From positions 3,021,001-3,085,000 of the forward strand of contig OY776124.1 in the NCBI GenBank assembly GCA_963675135.1: a DNA stretch of 64,000 nt. The letters are read 5' to 3'. Numbering within the stretch: the first letter of the stretch is position 1; each line of letters opens with the position of its first letter. The position numbers were made by a program, and so were the translations under genes. The notes under the pieces are model-generated. The model was not told the origin of the DNA, did no database searches, and saw only the letters and a program-made list of their open reading frames with translations. The DNA is from Galeopsis tetrahit. Lineage: Eukaryota; Streptophyta; Magnoliopsida; Lamiales; Lamiaceae. This document shows positions 47,271 through 57,707 of the stretch, one piece after another.

Positions 47271-47353
47271 GAAGGGCAAAAATTTAAATACAACATTCAA
47301 AAAGCGGGAAAAGATACATCAAAACATAAAATAAAATAATATAAAAATGCAGT

Positions 47354-47426
47354 CGACTCTGCTGGGGATCGAACCCAGAGTCTCTGGTTTCGTAGAAAAG
47401 CGCCTTATCCATTGGGCCACAGAGTC
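47354..47426 (-). tRNA. tRNA-Arg(ACG), possibly defective
   Basis: Read on the minus strand from 47426, a 73 nt cloverleaf can be drawn. The acceptor stem GACTCTG/CAGAGTC is perfect, with a G discriminator; the D arm is GGCCCAATGGATAAGGC; the anticodon loop is CTACGAA (anticodon ACG); the T arm is CTGGG-TTCGATC-CCCAG; the variable loop has 5 nt. The A and B box equivalents are present and a T5 run (plus-strand A5 at 47343-47347) follows as a pol III terminator. The anticodon stem is abnormal: the 5' strand is CTTTT against ACCAG on the 3' side, giving two adjacent T/C mismatches where CTGGT would pair fully. The gene may be a pseudogene or a repeat-borne copy. Confidence 0.85.
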
Positions 47427-48125
47427 AACTGTTTAGACATTTACTTACTTTAGTATTTGATCATTAAAATAAAATTAACATGTATCGACAAAAAACTAAA
47501 AAAAATCGAAGAGTTTATTTTTTTTTAGCACTAAGCCGTCCCGATTGTGGTTCTGTCTTTCTAAAAAAAAATATCACAAGCGGACTCGGCCGCCAAGGTA
47601 GTAACTGGGTGTCGCCTGGCCTCAAAACCAATTTTCTCAGTCGATGTGCAAGAAAATTAAATCTCGGTCGATATGGCCACCTAGCTCGATTTCTACAAAT
47701 TTGCAAAAAATGGAGTCAGTATGTGGCTGTCTAGCCTGATTTCTGCATCATTGGTCGTCGGAGGTGTACTAATTTGGATTTTTCTTGTCTAAATTTCATG
47801 ATAAGCTAATAATAGCAACATAATGAAAATCAGACTAATTTTAAATAAACTAAAGAAACGTGTTTCAATGAATTTATCGGTGACTAATTAAAGTTTGGTA
47901 GGGATTAATGTTGATTTATTGATTGAAGAATTAATGTGCTACAATGAATGAATGAAGTACGACTCCCGACCTTCCCTTTGGCGTTTGTTTAAATTCACGG
48001 ATTTGGGCATGGAAAAATGCAGAGTAAACTTTTGGAGTATAATAATCATGTCCCTTCACATCGTTAAAGCCTCTAATGGCAACCACTTTACAATACAAGT
48101 TCCCACACATGCCCCTACTATTAAC
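47427..48125. other. Spacer right of the tRNA
   Basis: It includes a GC-richer stretch (about 47530-47700) with overlapping ORFs on both strands but no recognisable motif, and the right inverted arm (47885-47962). No gene is supported. Confidence 0.4.
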
Positions 48126-48312
48126 TATTAGGAATATAATATTTAGGATATGAATATATCTTTTAATATTATATGATCTCTAAAATATCTTGTAAATATT
48201 TGATTCATATCTTGTAAATATGGATACATCTTGTATCTATAAATACTCCACTTGTAAACACATAATAATAATTCAATGAAATTATAATTTCACAATTCAT
48301 TGTTTCTCTATA
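48126..48312 (+). mobile_element. 5' LTR of the Ale-type element (about 187 bp)
   Basis: TATTAGGAATATAATATTTA... to TTCTCTATA, ending next to a primer-binding site. The expected TG...CA ends have become TA...TA. A TATA-like TATAAATA (48238-48245) lies in the right half. Short LTRs of this style are usual for Ale elements. Confidence 0.65.
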
Positions 48313-48324
48313 TGGTATCAACGA
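48313..48324 (+). other. Primer-binding site (initiator tRNA-Met)
   Basis: TGGTATCAACGA resembles the canonical TGGTATCAGAGC, directly after the LTR. Confidence 0.65.
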
Positions 48325-48610
48325 GTCTTACGCTAACGCCTACATCCGAAACCCTCCCTCGTAGTCGTTGCTCGACATCTGACGTCGTCCAAACTCCCGA
48401 CTACCACCCTCCCCGTTCGAACCATTCAACCTTTCGAAAACCTCCACTGATTGTGCAGAAATCCTATTCTTGCTTTAATTCCCATAAATTATCAAGAACT
48501 CATCACATCAGTACTCTTCGTAATTATCAAGATATCTTCTTCTTGGTTTTAAATCCCTGAAATTAAATCCCAGAAACTATAAAGAAATCATATTCTTGCT
48601 TTAAATCCTA

Positions 48611-48638
48611 CTAGATTTTTACCCGTGCAATGCACGGG
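48611..48638 (-). terminator. Helitron 3' terminus: hairpin plus CTAG
   Basis: CCCGTGC AAT GCACGGG (48622-48638) forms a 7 bp GC-rich stem, 7 bp from CTAG (48611-48614). This is the canonical Helitron termination structure, seen here inverted. Confidence 0.85.
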
Positions 48639-50500
48639 CTATTTTAGATTATTTTAGTCGAATAAGTAAATACCCTTATATATAAAATATGTGCATATGT
48701 TTTATTAAAACTCGCGGAGAAAGAGTTCAAACTAAGTGTTTTTTTTTAGAAAAGTCAAAGTATGTGTTTTTTGTTTTCATAGATTATTTTCTTTAATAAC
48801 TCAAGGGTCATTGTTGAACATTTTTTTAGTACCATTTTCATGATGTACATTACAATTAACTATAAGGATTTTGTTGATTCCCAATTCTTTCTATATTATG
48901 AAAAGATGTGGCATGCAAAAGTTTAATACACAGCTAAAAGATTCAAGAGCATTTCATCAATACAAATTCATGATTAGAATTTAGAACTCTAGGAACTGAT
49001 TCACTCTTTCATTTAAAAAAATAAACTTGTGTTAATAGCAACATTATGGTTCACCTACTTTTGCATGATGTCTAGGAGGCCTAACAATAGCAAATGGAGA
49101 ATCCAAGCTCCCTCTTTATTTTCACTATGAATCTTTATAATCTGCAAAAATACATTTCTCATTTAGCATTGACAAATTTTAATAAAATAGTAGTTTTACC
49201 CATATTTTAATGGGTTATTTATTTCAAATATGTTGATTAAGGATGCATGGAGTGTTCTGTATTATAGTCCTCAGATGAATATGAAACCTCTACACCAATC
49301 CTTACAAAAATCAATTCTTCTAAAATATTATAAATTATAATGATTAATACAAAAAAACATAAGTTGAAGCTATCACTGAAGATAATTAGCATTAACTTAA
49401 AAATATTTAATTCAATTCAATTTCTAAACAATGTCTCACAAATTTTAGAAAAAATGACGAATGTAATCCAATGGTAAGAAAACGTTTTGAGAGGCAAGAA
49501 ACACAACAGCAAATGATGGAAATCAAAGCATAAAATTAACCAGGAATGCTAAATTAACTTTTCTTATGATTTTATAGTGAAATCATTAACAAAATGCTAG
49601 CATAAGAAAGGATTAACATAATTTCAGATCAACAAACCCTTCATTTACACTCAGAGTCATAAGAACGTTTTCTTTCAATTTTGTTGTTCAGAAAATGTGG
49701 TTAGCCAAATATTGTTAGCCTAAACCTAAATAAATTACCTATGTACCGTGTTCAGAATACAAAATGAAAAACTATGAAAATGTAGAATAAAATTTAAATT
49801 TTTAGCATTAAAAAATATAATATTATCTCGCAGGATAGTCGAGGGCACCCCAAATTTTTTGTATTATCGTGACCTTGTAATATCCATGGAGCCTCTTATT
49901 GAAATGGGTAAATGAAATCAAAACCCCTTTCATATTTTTTTCATTATTTGACGTGATGAAAAGAACAATTAACTAAGAAATAATATATACTTTACCATTA
50001 TAATCTGATTCAAAATTTCATTCAATTGACAATTTATTTATCAAATGGATAAAACATAAAAAAATGATATATAAAATTAACAAAATTCATCTTCAAGATA
50101 AAAAGACAAATTGCATTGGTCGAAAAGTGGAAGTTATCACTTATCAATCTTACTTTCGCTAGCCAAAATTTGATACAATCCCCTAAACTAAATTTAATAG
50201 TCAATCTCAATTACATCTCCTACAAATTTCACATTAGATGGGTACTTGATTGTCAGCCCTATTTTCCAGAACATAGAACCATGCCACCATCGTTGTAAAC
50301 AATATTGCCCTTATACATGTCCTCTCATTTCACCTACCATGAGATGAAACATGAAAATTCTTATATCATATAAAACGAAATGTGTTACATGTAAATAACA
50401 AAATAAAAGCACTCAAAGATAAATGAGATAATCAACAATTAACGATTAATTGAATAGAAAGAAATGGAAAAGTAAAACTCTAATTACCTTGATATTAAGA

Positions 50501-51552
50501 TGGGCAATTCTTACGGTAGTCACATTTTACAAAGTGACTACATAGTCACTTTGTCGAATCGCGCCACGTGGCGTCGTAATGACCTGCTACCTGTTATACA
50601 GGTTTAAGTTATTTTTATCCTTTTTTAAATTGTATTTTGTTATTTATTATATTACCCTTCTTTTATTTAAATTATTTTTAAGAAAGTTTAATTTATAAAA
50701 AATAATAAAATTATTATCCTGCCCTTTTAATATAAATATTATAATTTTAAATTTTAAAAAGGAAATAAACAAATTCCAAAATAATACATTACTTTCTTCT
50801 CCAGCCACATCGAGTTTTGTTTTTCTTAGACCTGAAATTGAAATTATGATTCTTTTCTCCCAACTCCATTGTTCATAAATTGAGAATGAATTGGAATCAT
50901 TTATTTCTCCCCCAATTCCAACGTTCATAAGTTGCAAAGTGAATCCGATTATCGAAGTAATAATGTGTTTATCTCACTGTTGGTGATTCCTCGCTCAATT
51001 CCTGATTTTCGCCGACGGTCGCTGACTCTAAGAAGTCGGATGGAGAACTGATGATAGCAGACGTAGCGGCTGGCAGTGGAGGCTGATGATAGCAGACGCA
51101 GATGGTAGGTCACTAAGGCGAGAAAAAAACCTATGAATTGAAAACGCATTAAATAGCTATGTTCTAATGAATTTAATTCCTTAAGTTTTAATTTGATTTT
51201 TTTTAATTAATTGATTTGATTTATTCTTTGTTATTACTTTTATTAATAACATAAGGGTAAATTTGTAATTTTAACATTACATATTTTAATTACACTAACA
51301 AAAATATAATAAATTATTTTATTGTATAAGGATAAAAATGTAATTTTACAATAATATATTTTAATTAATTTAATTTAATAGAAAATACAAATTTATGACA
51401 CGTTACGACAATACATATCGTAAAATTTACAAAAGGTAATAGGTCATCAAATTTAAACATTTAGATTAGATTTTTAATGGCTTAGATTAATTGACTATGG
51501 TAGTCATTACGACACCTTACGACATCCTGACTACACGCATGTAGGAGGTCCC
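50501..51552. mobile_element. 1052 bp insertion inside the Helitron, 8 bp target duplication
   Basis: TATTAAGA flanks it at 50493-50500 and 51553-51560. The ends TGGGCAATTCTTACGGTAGTC and the inverse of the right end (GGGACCTCCTACATG...GTAGTC) are only weakly alike. It contains a 12 bp palindrome CGCCACGTGGCG (50562-50573) and a hairpin GTAGTCAC/GTGACTAC near the left end. The minus-strand ORFs of 96 and 66 aa show no motif. The 8 bp duplication suggests a hAT-type non-autonomous element. Confidence 0.65.
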
Positions 51553-51560
51553 TATTAAGA

Positions 51561-52378
51561 TTGGAAAGGAGACTAATGAGAGAATCACAATCATCAAAAG
51601 TTGAATGAATGAGAGGTAGGTGGAAAACAACTTATTTATAGGGGAGACCATCTCCAACCAAAAACAAATTATACTTTTTTTTCTTCTACAAAATGAGAAG
51701 ATCAATGGTTAATTTTAAGATGAAAAACTCTGCGATTTTTTTAGAAGATGAAGAACATGGTGCATTAAGAATAAAATTAATGGATGCGCATAAATGATTG
51801 ATTTTTTAGTGGAAGATGAAGAACTCATACCCCAAACATCTACAACGGAAATTACTAACAAAGCAGTAAAAATATTATAAGCATAGCAATTGATGATACC
51901 AACTAAATTTTTGTATTGCTAACCTCGTGTTTTACGTGCATTTTGAGCATAGATTCCTTGCTTATACTTGCCACATTATAAGCATGTATCGAATCTAGCC
52001 CATCAAATATTCGAAGGGCATCAAATATCCGAAGGGCTTGGGCTAACCCCTTGAGACATATAACGAACTATGAGCTTTCTTTGAAAAGAAAGAAAAAATT
52101 GTTTCTAATTGAATCTATAATAGAATGTTGCAGTACAACATAATAATAATTAATCGATTCTTGGACCGAATACCGTGGCATAAAAAAAAAAGTAAAACAA
52201 AATATGTATATACATATAATTCCTGTTTGCTAACTTGAATTTTATATAACTTCATTATCTTCAAACAAACCTTCTTCATCCAAATGCTTGTCTTTTTTGT
52301 TCTGTTCTCATATTAATTCATCTTAATTGCATTTTCAATGCACCGCGTCATCCAAGATTAATCTTTCGAGTCTCGACC
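51561..52378. other. Helitron interior, no gene identified
   Basis: AT-rich. On the minus strand the stretch near 51600-51680 looks like a promoter/5' UTR (CCCTATAAATAAG). Nothing coding is clear. Confidence 0.35.
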
Positions 52379-52531
52379 ATGCTGTCCTCCCTTCTTCGCC
52401 GCCTCTTGTCGGCGTCCACCACCACCTTACAGCCGTTCGGTCACACCTCCGCCTTAGCGCCCGATCTCAGCGACATACCTCACATATATATACACAATTC
52501 ACAAATTTATAAAAATCTTGGCACTCAATAA
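52379..52531 (+). pseudogene. Captured 5' exon fragment: organelle presequence-like ORF (50 aa)
   Basis: The ATG at 52379 opens 50 codons. Residues 1-30, beginning MLSSLLRRLLSASTTTLQPF, are rich in Leu, Arg, Ser and Thr with no acidic residue before position 29. This is the composition of plant mitochondrial or plastid transit peptides, such as those of pentatricopeptide-repeat proteins. The reading then passes into AT-rich low-complexity sequence (about residue 35 on) and stops, so only the exon start is present. The local base composition is much more GC-rich than the surrounding Helitron. A host gene piece captured in antisense to the Helitron is the simplest reading; the donor gene is unknown. 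Confidence 0.45.
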
Positions 52532-53190
52532 TTAGATTATATATCTGTTACTCTGTTAGTTTTCGATGGTCTTCACTGGGGTTGGAGCCTCTCATCTAAC
52601 CTTTTCTTAGCTTCTCTGGCCTCTGCACCAAGGCTACTCTCATTACACAATGCGTTCCTCTACTGTTTTTTCATTATTTTCAAAACACATTAATATTCAA
52701 TTCTTTTTTATATATATATTAATTCTCTAATAGATATCTTTACATATAAATATAAGAGCACATTATATAGTGCAACTGTGCAAGAACCGCACGAAAAATT
52801 AACGGAGCGTACGTGCAAGCATATGATGCTCTCAAAATATCGGCAACCAAAAGAGATGATGTCGCTATTCATCAATTCGTAAACGCACCAGAGATACATC
52901 TGATTGCCTGTTACTCCTACTTTTACAGCCAAATGAATTCAGAAAATTAAAAATATAATGAATTTTTTATTTAATCCAAATTCTATGTTGAGAGAGAAAC
53001 AAAGCTGCATAGTTGCACTGGTCATGGCTGCTTGCATATAAACATAAGGAAGAGAAACAGTCCACACATAGAAAAGAAACTGACGTTTTGAAGTTAAATA
53101 TGTCTATAGACTTTTAATTTTTAGATTGAAGAGGGTAAATAAATAAAAGAAACGGTTGTTTTGAAGTTAAATATGCCCATGGATTTTTCA

Positions 53191-53420
53191 GTTTCAGAAT
53201 AAAGAGGGTAGATAAATACTCAAATTGACACGTGGCAGATGGAAAAGACATCTAAAATGTACACGTGTCGCATTTTGGAGAGTTCTCGTCCTCCTTTTAT
53301 ATATAGTTTCAGAATAAAGAGGGTAAATAAATACTCAAATTGACACGTGGCAGGTGGAAAAGACATCTAAAATGTACACGTGTCGAATTTTGGAGAGTTC
53401 TCGTCCTCCTTTTATATATA
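53191..53420 (-). repeat. Tandem duplication of the Helitron 5' terminal 115 bp
   Basis: GTTTCAGAATAAAGAGGGTA starts copies at 53191 and 53306. Each runs to CCTCCTTTTATATATA and contains two CACGTG cores (GACACGTGGCA and TACACGTGTCG). Differences are few. G-box/ABRE-like sites are therefore present four times near the 5' end of the element. Confidence 0.85.
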
Positions 53421-53528
53421 AAGATTCTTTGAAACCTTTCCTATTTTGTTCTCAATCAACTAGTCAGAGCAATCACATACTCCATCCTCTCTCCAATCAC
53501 ATACTCCACCCTCTCTCCAATTAAATAC

Positions 53529-55432
53529 ATGACTTCCATAATTAATTTGCGAAGCCTACCCTCTGTTTCCATGGCAGCCCTGCAACTTCAACATCCAGCA
53601 CCTCCCATGGCCGCCTGGTCTCCTCAGCCTGAGCTACCCCTCGTGACGCCACCCTCTTCGGCGCACGCGTCCCTATCCCTTGCTGCCCAGGCTGCAGCGC
53701 GTCGCTTCGCCGCATCGTGCCCGACGTCGGCTATGGTCGCCCGCGCCTCTGCCGGCCAAACACGACCGCCTACCACCTGTCAATGGTGTCGTGTCCGGGG
53801 GCACACCGGCCGAACATGCCCCGAACTCCGGCAGCTGCTTCCGGCACAGATCCGCAACTCACTGAGTCGACTCGGTCCCCACTCACCGAGCCGACTCAGT
53901 CCTTCCTCTATAGGTTACACCACCCCCAACTCTGGTAATTCCACCCCCTTGAATTTACACCCTCACCCCACTGCTCTATACACCCCCACCTCGGGTAAAT
54001 ACACTCCTCCGCATCTACGCACCCACCTCAATACTACATACACCCCACCCAGTATATACACCCACCCTCCTAGTACATACACCACCTCCGCCCACTCGAC
54101 TATTTCGCGTACCCACTCTGTTCCTTGGATTCTGGACTCCGGTGCGTCGCATCACATCACCACCAACCTCAAAAACTTGTCCCTCCACTCCCCATATTCT
54201 GGCTCGGATGACGTAGTCATCGGTGATGGTAACGGTTTGCATATCTCACATATTGGTTCCTTATCGTTTCCTCATGTTCCTATGCTAAAATTCTCAAACG
54301 TCCTTGTTGTCCCACAAATGGCCAAAAACCTTATCTCTGTTTCAACTTTGTGTCGAGATAATAATGTTAACATTATTTTTTGTTCTACTTATTTTCAAGT
54401 GCGGGATGGCAAAACGGGGACCATTCTCCTCACGGGGAGTCGCGTGGATAATCTCTACGTATGGCCGACTCGAGCATCTCTTAACCCCACCGCCTCCATC
54501 TCGGAAAAACAACCATCACCGATCTGGCATGCTCGTCTAGGTCATCCGTCTTCCAAAATCCTTTCCCATACTTTATCCAAGTATAGCTTACCTATCACGA
54601 ACTCAAAACTGCATTATTGTGATTCTTGCAACTGTATTAAAAGTCATAAACTTCCTTTTTACGATTCAAGCATTACATCTAGTTCCCCTCTTGAGGTTCT
54701 TTTTTCTGATGTGTGGTCGTCCCCTGTCCTGTCAACTGAAGGCTTCAAATACTATGTCATTTTTGTTGATCACTTTAGCAAATATATATGGATTTACCCT
54801 CTAAAACGCAAATCTGATGTCCTCCCCACCTTTACATCCTTTAAAAGCATCGTAGAAAACTTCTACAACACCAAAATCAAAACCCTCTATACTGACAACG
54901 GGGGCGAATTCATTGCCCTACGATCCCTCCTTCAAACTCATGGTATATCTCATCTCACAACTCCTCCCCACACCCCTGAACACAATGACATGTTGTTGAT
55001 ACTGCCTTAGCCCTTTTACATCATGCCTCCATGCCCCTTACATATTGGCCTCATGCAGTTTGTGCTGCTACCTATATTATAAACCGTCTACCAAAACCCA
55101 ATCTTAACATGTTGTCTTCGTATCAATTCCTTCTAAAACAAACTCCCAACCTAGCCAAACTTAGAGTTTTTGGTTGCTTATGTTATCCTTGGCTCCGCCC
55201 CTACACTTCCCATAAATTAGACCATAGATCCACTCCATGTGTCTTCATTGGATACTCTCCTACCCAAGCTGCTTATCTTTGTCTTGATTTAAAAACCAAC
55301 AAAATATATACCTCTCGTCATGTTCAATTTGTTGAAAATGTCTTTCCTCTAGCCACTCCTAAAACTGCTCCTGATACACCCCCTGCCTTAACAGATACAC
55401 CCCCAATCTGCCAGACACACCCACTGTTTTAA
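53529..55432 (+). pseudogene. Ale-type gag-protease-integrase region, broken
   Basis: Frame 3 is open from 53529 to 55010 (493 aa). A CCHC zinc knuckle lies at residues 84-97 (CQWCRVRGHTGRTC), a Pro/Thr-rich YTPP-type repeat at about 130-190, the protease DSG at 203-205 (WILDSGASHH), the integrase HHCC finger at H334, H339, C364 and C367, and catalytic Asp at 394 and 456 (SDVW, TDNGGE). The usual N-terminal gag domain is missing. After TPEHN the sequence jumps frame at about 54985: a short deletion removes the segment that should carry the catalytic Glu. The integrase C-terminal part continues in frame 2 (about 54989-55432) and stops at TAA. A Pro-rich stretch, 55433-55751, links it to reverse transcriptase. 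Confidence 0.85.
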
Positions 55433-55751
55433 TTTATCCACCCCCTGCACCCACCAATACACCCCTGGCCCCTTCCCCCAATCCTACCCCACCCACAAAC
55501 CTTACAAATACACCCCCTCCCCAAAATATATCATCTCTCGACGAGAATCCAGCCCCACCACCACCCCCATTACCTACACCCCCTGTTCCTCTTAATACAC
55601 CCACCAGCCCAACACCCAATCATGCTGCACCCCCCAGATTACTAAGTACACCCCATCAACTCCAAACCCTAATTCCACTATACAAACCCTTGATCTCGAG
55701 TCGTCAGATGCTCCCTCACTGCCATCCCCACCTATACAACAACGAACTCGA

Positions 55752-57045
55752 ATGGTCACTCGAGCCCAAAACAGTATCTTCAAACCAAATCCGAGGTATG
55801 GTCTATCTTCTACTTTATCTTCTGACACTGAACCTAGCTGCGTCTCTCAGGCATTAAAAGATGTACGATGGAGGGAGGCCATGTCATCTGAATTTAATGC
55901 CCTTCTCAAAAACTGTACTTGGGATTTAGTATCACCTGATGATTCTGCAAACATTATTGGTTCGAAGTGGGTCTTCCGCATCAAACGGAAACCAGACGGT
56001 TCCTTAGACAAGTTCAAAGCTCGACTTATCGCCAAAGGCTTTCACCAACGCCCTGGGGTTGACTTTTCTGAAACATTTAGTCCTGTGGTCAAACCAGCAA
56101 CCGTTCGAGCAGTCCTGAGTATTGCAGTTACCAAAGATTGGCCACTTCGTCAGTTCGGTGTGAATAATGCTTTCCTTCACGGTTCCTTAGCCGAATCTGT
56201 ATTTATGGCTCAACCACCCGGGTTTGTTGACAAAACCTTCCCTACATATGTGTGCAAGTTACATAAATCCATCTATGGCCTAAAACAGGCACCTCGAACT
56301 TGGTATTTTGTTCTTCGAACCTTCTTGGAGAGTATTGGTTTCATTCACACCAAATCTGATGAGTCTCTCTTTGTATACAACAAATCCGGTATAACTGCTT
56401 ATTTTCTCGTGTATGTTGATGATCTAATCCTTACAGGAAACAACACCTCGTTCCTCACAAAAGTGGCCTCAGACCTTAGTACAAAGTTCTCTGTCAAAGA
56501 CTTAGGCTCACTTTCCTATTTCCTAGGTGTGGAAGTGCTCCGTACTAAGGAAACTTGCTTTCTCTCCCAACGTAAGTATATCATTGACCTACTCACCAAA
56601 TATAATATGCTCACTTCCAAACCTGTCCAAACCCCTCTTTCCACCTCTACTCGTTTATCTCTTTCTGATGGAACACCGCCCACTGATATCACCCAATATC
56701 GTCAAGTTCTTGGAAGTCTCCAATACCTCCAACTTACTAGACCTGATATTGCTTTTGCTGTGCATAAATTGTCTCAATTCATGCATGCTCCCACCATAAC
56801 TCATTGGGGCACTGTAAAACGCCTCCTTCGATATCTTAATGGAACTAGAGATGTTGGAATTACCCTCCGCCCCAATCCATCTGACTCACTTCACTGCTTC
56901 ACGGATGATGATTGGGCCGGAAATACTGATGATCGTACGTCAACAAGTGCATATATTGTCTTTCTTGGACCAAATCCCATCTCTTGGTCTTCCAAGAAAC
57001 AAAAGTCGGTTGCTCGCTCCTCCACTGAAGCAGAAACAAAAGACC
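55752..57045 (+). pseudogene. Ale-type reverse transcriptase/RNase H, truncated
   Basis: The open frame of 432 aa begins in the linker upstream of RT (MVTRAQNSIF). RT (RVT_2 type) runs about residues 48-290, with KARLIAKGFHQ, FSPVVK, NNAFLHG, YGLKQAPR and the active-site YVDD at 221-224. The first catalytic Asp, normally in a LDVNNAFL-type motif, reads GVNNAFL here (Gly136), so the enzyme should be dead. RNase H starts near residue 375 (CFTDDDWAGN) and reaches SSTEAE, then the reading runs four codons into the inserted Tork LTR and stops. Lineage is inferred from the NNAFLHGSL...QPPGF pattern. Confidence 0.85.
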
Positions 57046-57185
57046 TGTGAGTGTTATCTCATAATCTCAAAATCAGCACAGTAAACTACTGAGCTGATAG
57101 GATCAGATAAGATGACTTAGGCCTTATCAGATGAGTTGAAGGGTTTCAATCAGATGAGAAGGTGATGCTTAGAGTTCAGCACAGT

Positions 57186-57437
57186 TGGGATCAGCACAGT
57201 AAGATCAGCACAGTACTGGATTAAGATCAGTACTTCAGCAGACTGGACTAAGATCAGTACTTCAGCAGACTGGACTAAGATCAGTACTTCAGCAGAGTGT
57301 ACCAAGATCAGTACTTCAGCAGAGTAGATCAGCTCAGTACCAGATCAGCACAGTACTTGGGTCAGCACAGTACCAGGTCAGCACAGTACTTGGGTCAGCA
57401 CAGTACTTGGTCAGTGCAGTAAAGATCAGCACAGTAT
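57186..57437 (+). promoter_or_regulatory. U3 tandem repeats
   Basis: AAGATCAGTACTTCAGCAGA occurs four times at an exact 27 bp spacing (57223, 57250, 57277, 57304). It is followed by several looser GGTCAGCACAGTACTTGG units. Clustered repeats in U3 act as enhancers in related Tnt1/Tto1 elements; the role here is inferred. Confidence 0.75.
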
Positions 57438-57701
57438 GAAGTCTATTAGCAGAGTTATCTTTTGATCATCAGAGCAGAAGAGTTGGGTATCAGAACACTA
57501 AGTAGTGTTCTGATCTTTATGGGCAAGTCTTCTAGTTCAAAGTTAGTTAGTTTAACTAACAGTTTTACAGTTACAACAACTTGAGGGCATAACTACCATT
57601 TCAGTTGGGCAATAACAGAGCACATGGGTTGTTACAAGCGGTTGCAAACGGTTGATAACTACTCAAAACAGTTCCTAACAGCAGCAACTACCTTTGGTCT
57701 T

Positions 57702-57707
57702 TATAAA
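57702..57707 (+). promoter_or_regulatory. LTR TATA box
   Basis: TATAAA in GGTCTTTATAAACTCTTG, at about two thirds of the LTR, as expected at the U3/R border. It is repeated at 62839-62844. Confidence 0.6.

Larger units (their letters stand above)
46133..47962. repeat. Pair of 80 bp inverted arms around the triplication and tRNA
   Basis: 46133-46212 (ACTTCATTCCATTCATTGTA ... CCAAACTTTAATTA) is repeated in inverted orientation at 47885-47962, with about ten differences. The 1.7 kb between them contains the triplicated segment and the tRNA gene. The arms could be ends of an old foldback element or two opposite copies of one family. Confidence 0.6.
48611..53424 (-). mobile_element. Non-autonomous Helitron, 4.8 kb, minus orientation
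   Basis: On the minus strand the element begins TCTTTATATATAAAAGGAGG (5' end at 53424) and ends with hairpin CCCGTGCATTGCACGGG, a short A-rich spacer and CTAG (3' end at 48611). The flanks are A on the 5' side and T on the 3' side, matching insertion between A and T without target duplication. No Rep/helicase coding sequence is recognisable, so it appears non-autonomous. It carries a nested insertion (50501-51552), a presequence-like ORF (52379-52531) and a few exon-like patches with possible splice borders on the minus strand (for example 49063-49135, after TTTTTGCAG). The 5' end is duplicated. Confidence 0.8.
48126..57045 (+). mobile_element. Ale-type Ty1-copia element, interrupted by a Helitron and cut by a Tork element
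   Basis: A degenerate 5' LTR and PBS (48126-48324) and about 285 bp of leader are followed, after a 4.8 kb Helitron, by gag-zinc finger, protease, integrase, reverse transcriptase and RNase H remnants in copia order (53529-57045). The RNase H domain stops at 57045 where another LTR begins; its 3' LTR must lie beyond the window or be lost. Removing the Helitron joins leader to coding region without a gap, the main reason to treat both as one element. Confidence 0.7.

Noticed and set aside
47480..47734. 84 aa ORF with an overlapping minus-strand ORF
   Set aside because: Both strands are open by chance in a GC-richer patch; no motif or domain recognised.
49840..50300. Helitron Rep/helicase or RPA gene on the minus strand
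   Set aside because: Short readable stretches exist (for example near 50130-50290) but none shows Rep two-His or helicase motifs, so I do not call a gene.
50647..51149. 96 and 66 aa minus-strand ORFs
   Set aside because: They lie inside a non-autonomous insertion, are AT-driven and show no transposase motif.
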